Under the pieces are notes generated by a model. It ran no database searches. It saw nothing but the letters and a program-made list of their open reading frames with translations, and was not told where the DNA came from. Positions 63,584 to 64,000 of a stretch of DNA of 64,000 nucleotides are shown here, piece after piece (position 1 is the first letter of the stretch; every line of letters starts with the position of its first letter). Position numbers and translations under genes: made by a program. The stretch covers positions 62,001 through 126,000 of the forward strand of contig NZ_AEWF01000002.1 in the NCBI RefSeq assembly GCF_000190415.1, given 5' to 3'. This DNA comes from Candidatus Odyssella thessalonicensis L13 (GTDB lineage Bacteria; Pseudomonadota; Alphaproteobacteria; Paracaedibacterales; Paracaedibacteraceae).

Positions 63584-64000
63584 TTATGCCAGCCGGTCTA
63601 GGGCCTGCTGTACTTTTGCTTTTACCTGATTTGCTACAGCTAAGCGTTCCCGAAATTCTTCAATGATTTCAGGTTTTGCCTTATTGATAAAATCAGCATT
63701 ATTGAGGCGAGTTTCAAGGGTAATAATTTCTTTTTCTTGTGCTTCAATCTCTTTTTTCAGCCTTGCCACTTCATTATCAAGGTCAATGCTACCGGCTAAA
63801 GGTAAAACAATCGTAGTGGCACCGATAACAAATTGGACTTCACCTTTCTCTAGGACAGGCGATTGTGAATAAATAGATAGATCTGAGATTCGCCCTAGAC
63901 GCTTAAGGATAATTTCATGGCGTTTGATGCGCGCTTCAATCTCTGGCGTGACCTCGTAAAAGCTTAAGGGAGTCGGGGCACCAGGAGGGACATTAAACTC
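63584..64000 (-). CDS. valS: Valyl-tRNA synthetase, C-terminal part (partial)
   Basis: The frame runs uninterrupted from the right window edge to the stop at 63584, encoding 138 residues of the C-terminus. FNVPPGAPTPLSF is the end of the anticodon-binding domain. GEVQFVIGATTIVLPLAGSI and the coiled-coil tRNA-binding arm (ARLKKEIEAQEKEIITLE, then a Glu/Lys helix) are typical of ValS. The short frame starting at 63769 is only the tail of this gene. Confidence 0.9.
   Translation of the reverse strand, partial: EFNVPPGAPTPLSFYEVTPEIEARIKRHEIILKRLGRISDLSIYSQSPVLEKGEVQFVIGATTIVLPLAGSIDLDNEVARLKKEIEAQEKEIITLETRLNNADFINKAKPEIIEEFRERLAVANQVKAKVQQALDRLA

Overview
The window looks like chromosomal DNA of an alphaproteobacterium of the kind that lives inside protists (Holosporales/Paracaedibacter-like). 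This placement is an inference from gene content. It rests on alphaproteobacterial housekeeping genes (msbA followed by a DUF374 acyltransferase, rpoH, rpoZ, recJ, dxs, coaD, nfu, phaC, gcdH), moderately AT-rich DNA, scattered flagellar and chemotaxis genes, a Legionella-type (CqsS/LqsS-like) sensor kinase with its response regulator, and many orphan proteins with Sec signal peptides, some with eukaryote-like domains (leucine-rich repeats, F-box-like segments).

Layout. 1-4.1 kb: 3' end of an outer-membrane beta-barrel gene, two exported orphan proteins, then an apaG-folE operon. 4.1-7.8 kb: a YfgM-like membrane protein and two tandem exported F-box-like/LRR paralogues. 7.8-15.6 kb: a lipoprotein-recJ pair, phaC, a GST-fold protein, tRNA-Arg(TCT), rpoZ with a terminator, a DegP-type protease, an exported coiled-coil protein and a YggU-family protein. 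16-20 kb: gcdH, a third exported LRR protein, a HAD-like protein and a LOG-family hydrolase. 20-24 kb: a fliK-flgD-flgE operon ended by a good terminator. 24-31.6 kb: exported orphans, including a methyltransferase with a signal peptide and an alpha/beta hydrolase. 31.6-45.4 kb: a chemotaxis receptor, a WGR-domain protein, a DUF3857/transglutaminase protein, an exported protein with an acidic-serine tract and an NLS-like cluster, small regulators, an AAA ATPase and a frameshifted Lon-like protease gene. 45.5-50.7 kb: a secreted protein with four 83-residue cysteine repeats, divergent from a Gln/Pro-rich membrane protein, then a Nudix hydrolase and an exported HAD-like protein. 50.9-64 kb: housekeeping genes (msbA, DUF374, nusB, nfu, a lytic transglycosylase, rpoH, the kinase/regulator pair, dsbA-like, coaD, yggT, dxs) and the 3' end of valS.

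How the genes fit together. Conserved genes sit in short operons, and single-gene exported proteins fill the gaps between them. The exported set looks like material directed at the envelope or at a host cell. The DsbA-like, DegP-like and lytic transglycosylase proteins would support envelope folding and remodelling. The flagellar genes, the chemoreceptor and the quorum-sensing-like kinase suggest a motile or transmissible stage. No mobile element, CRISPR array or rRNA operon was found.
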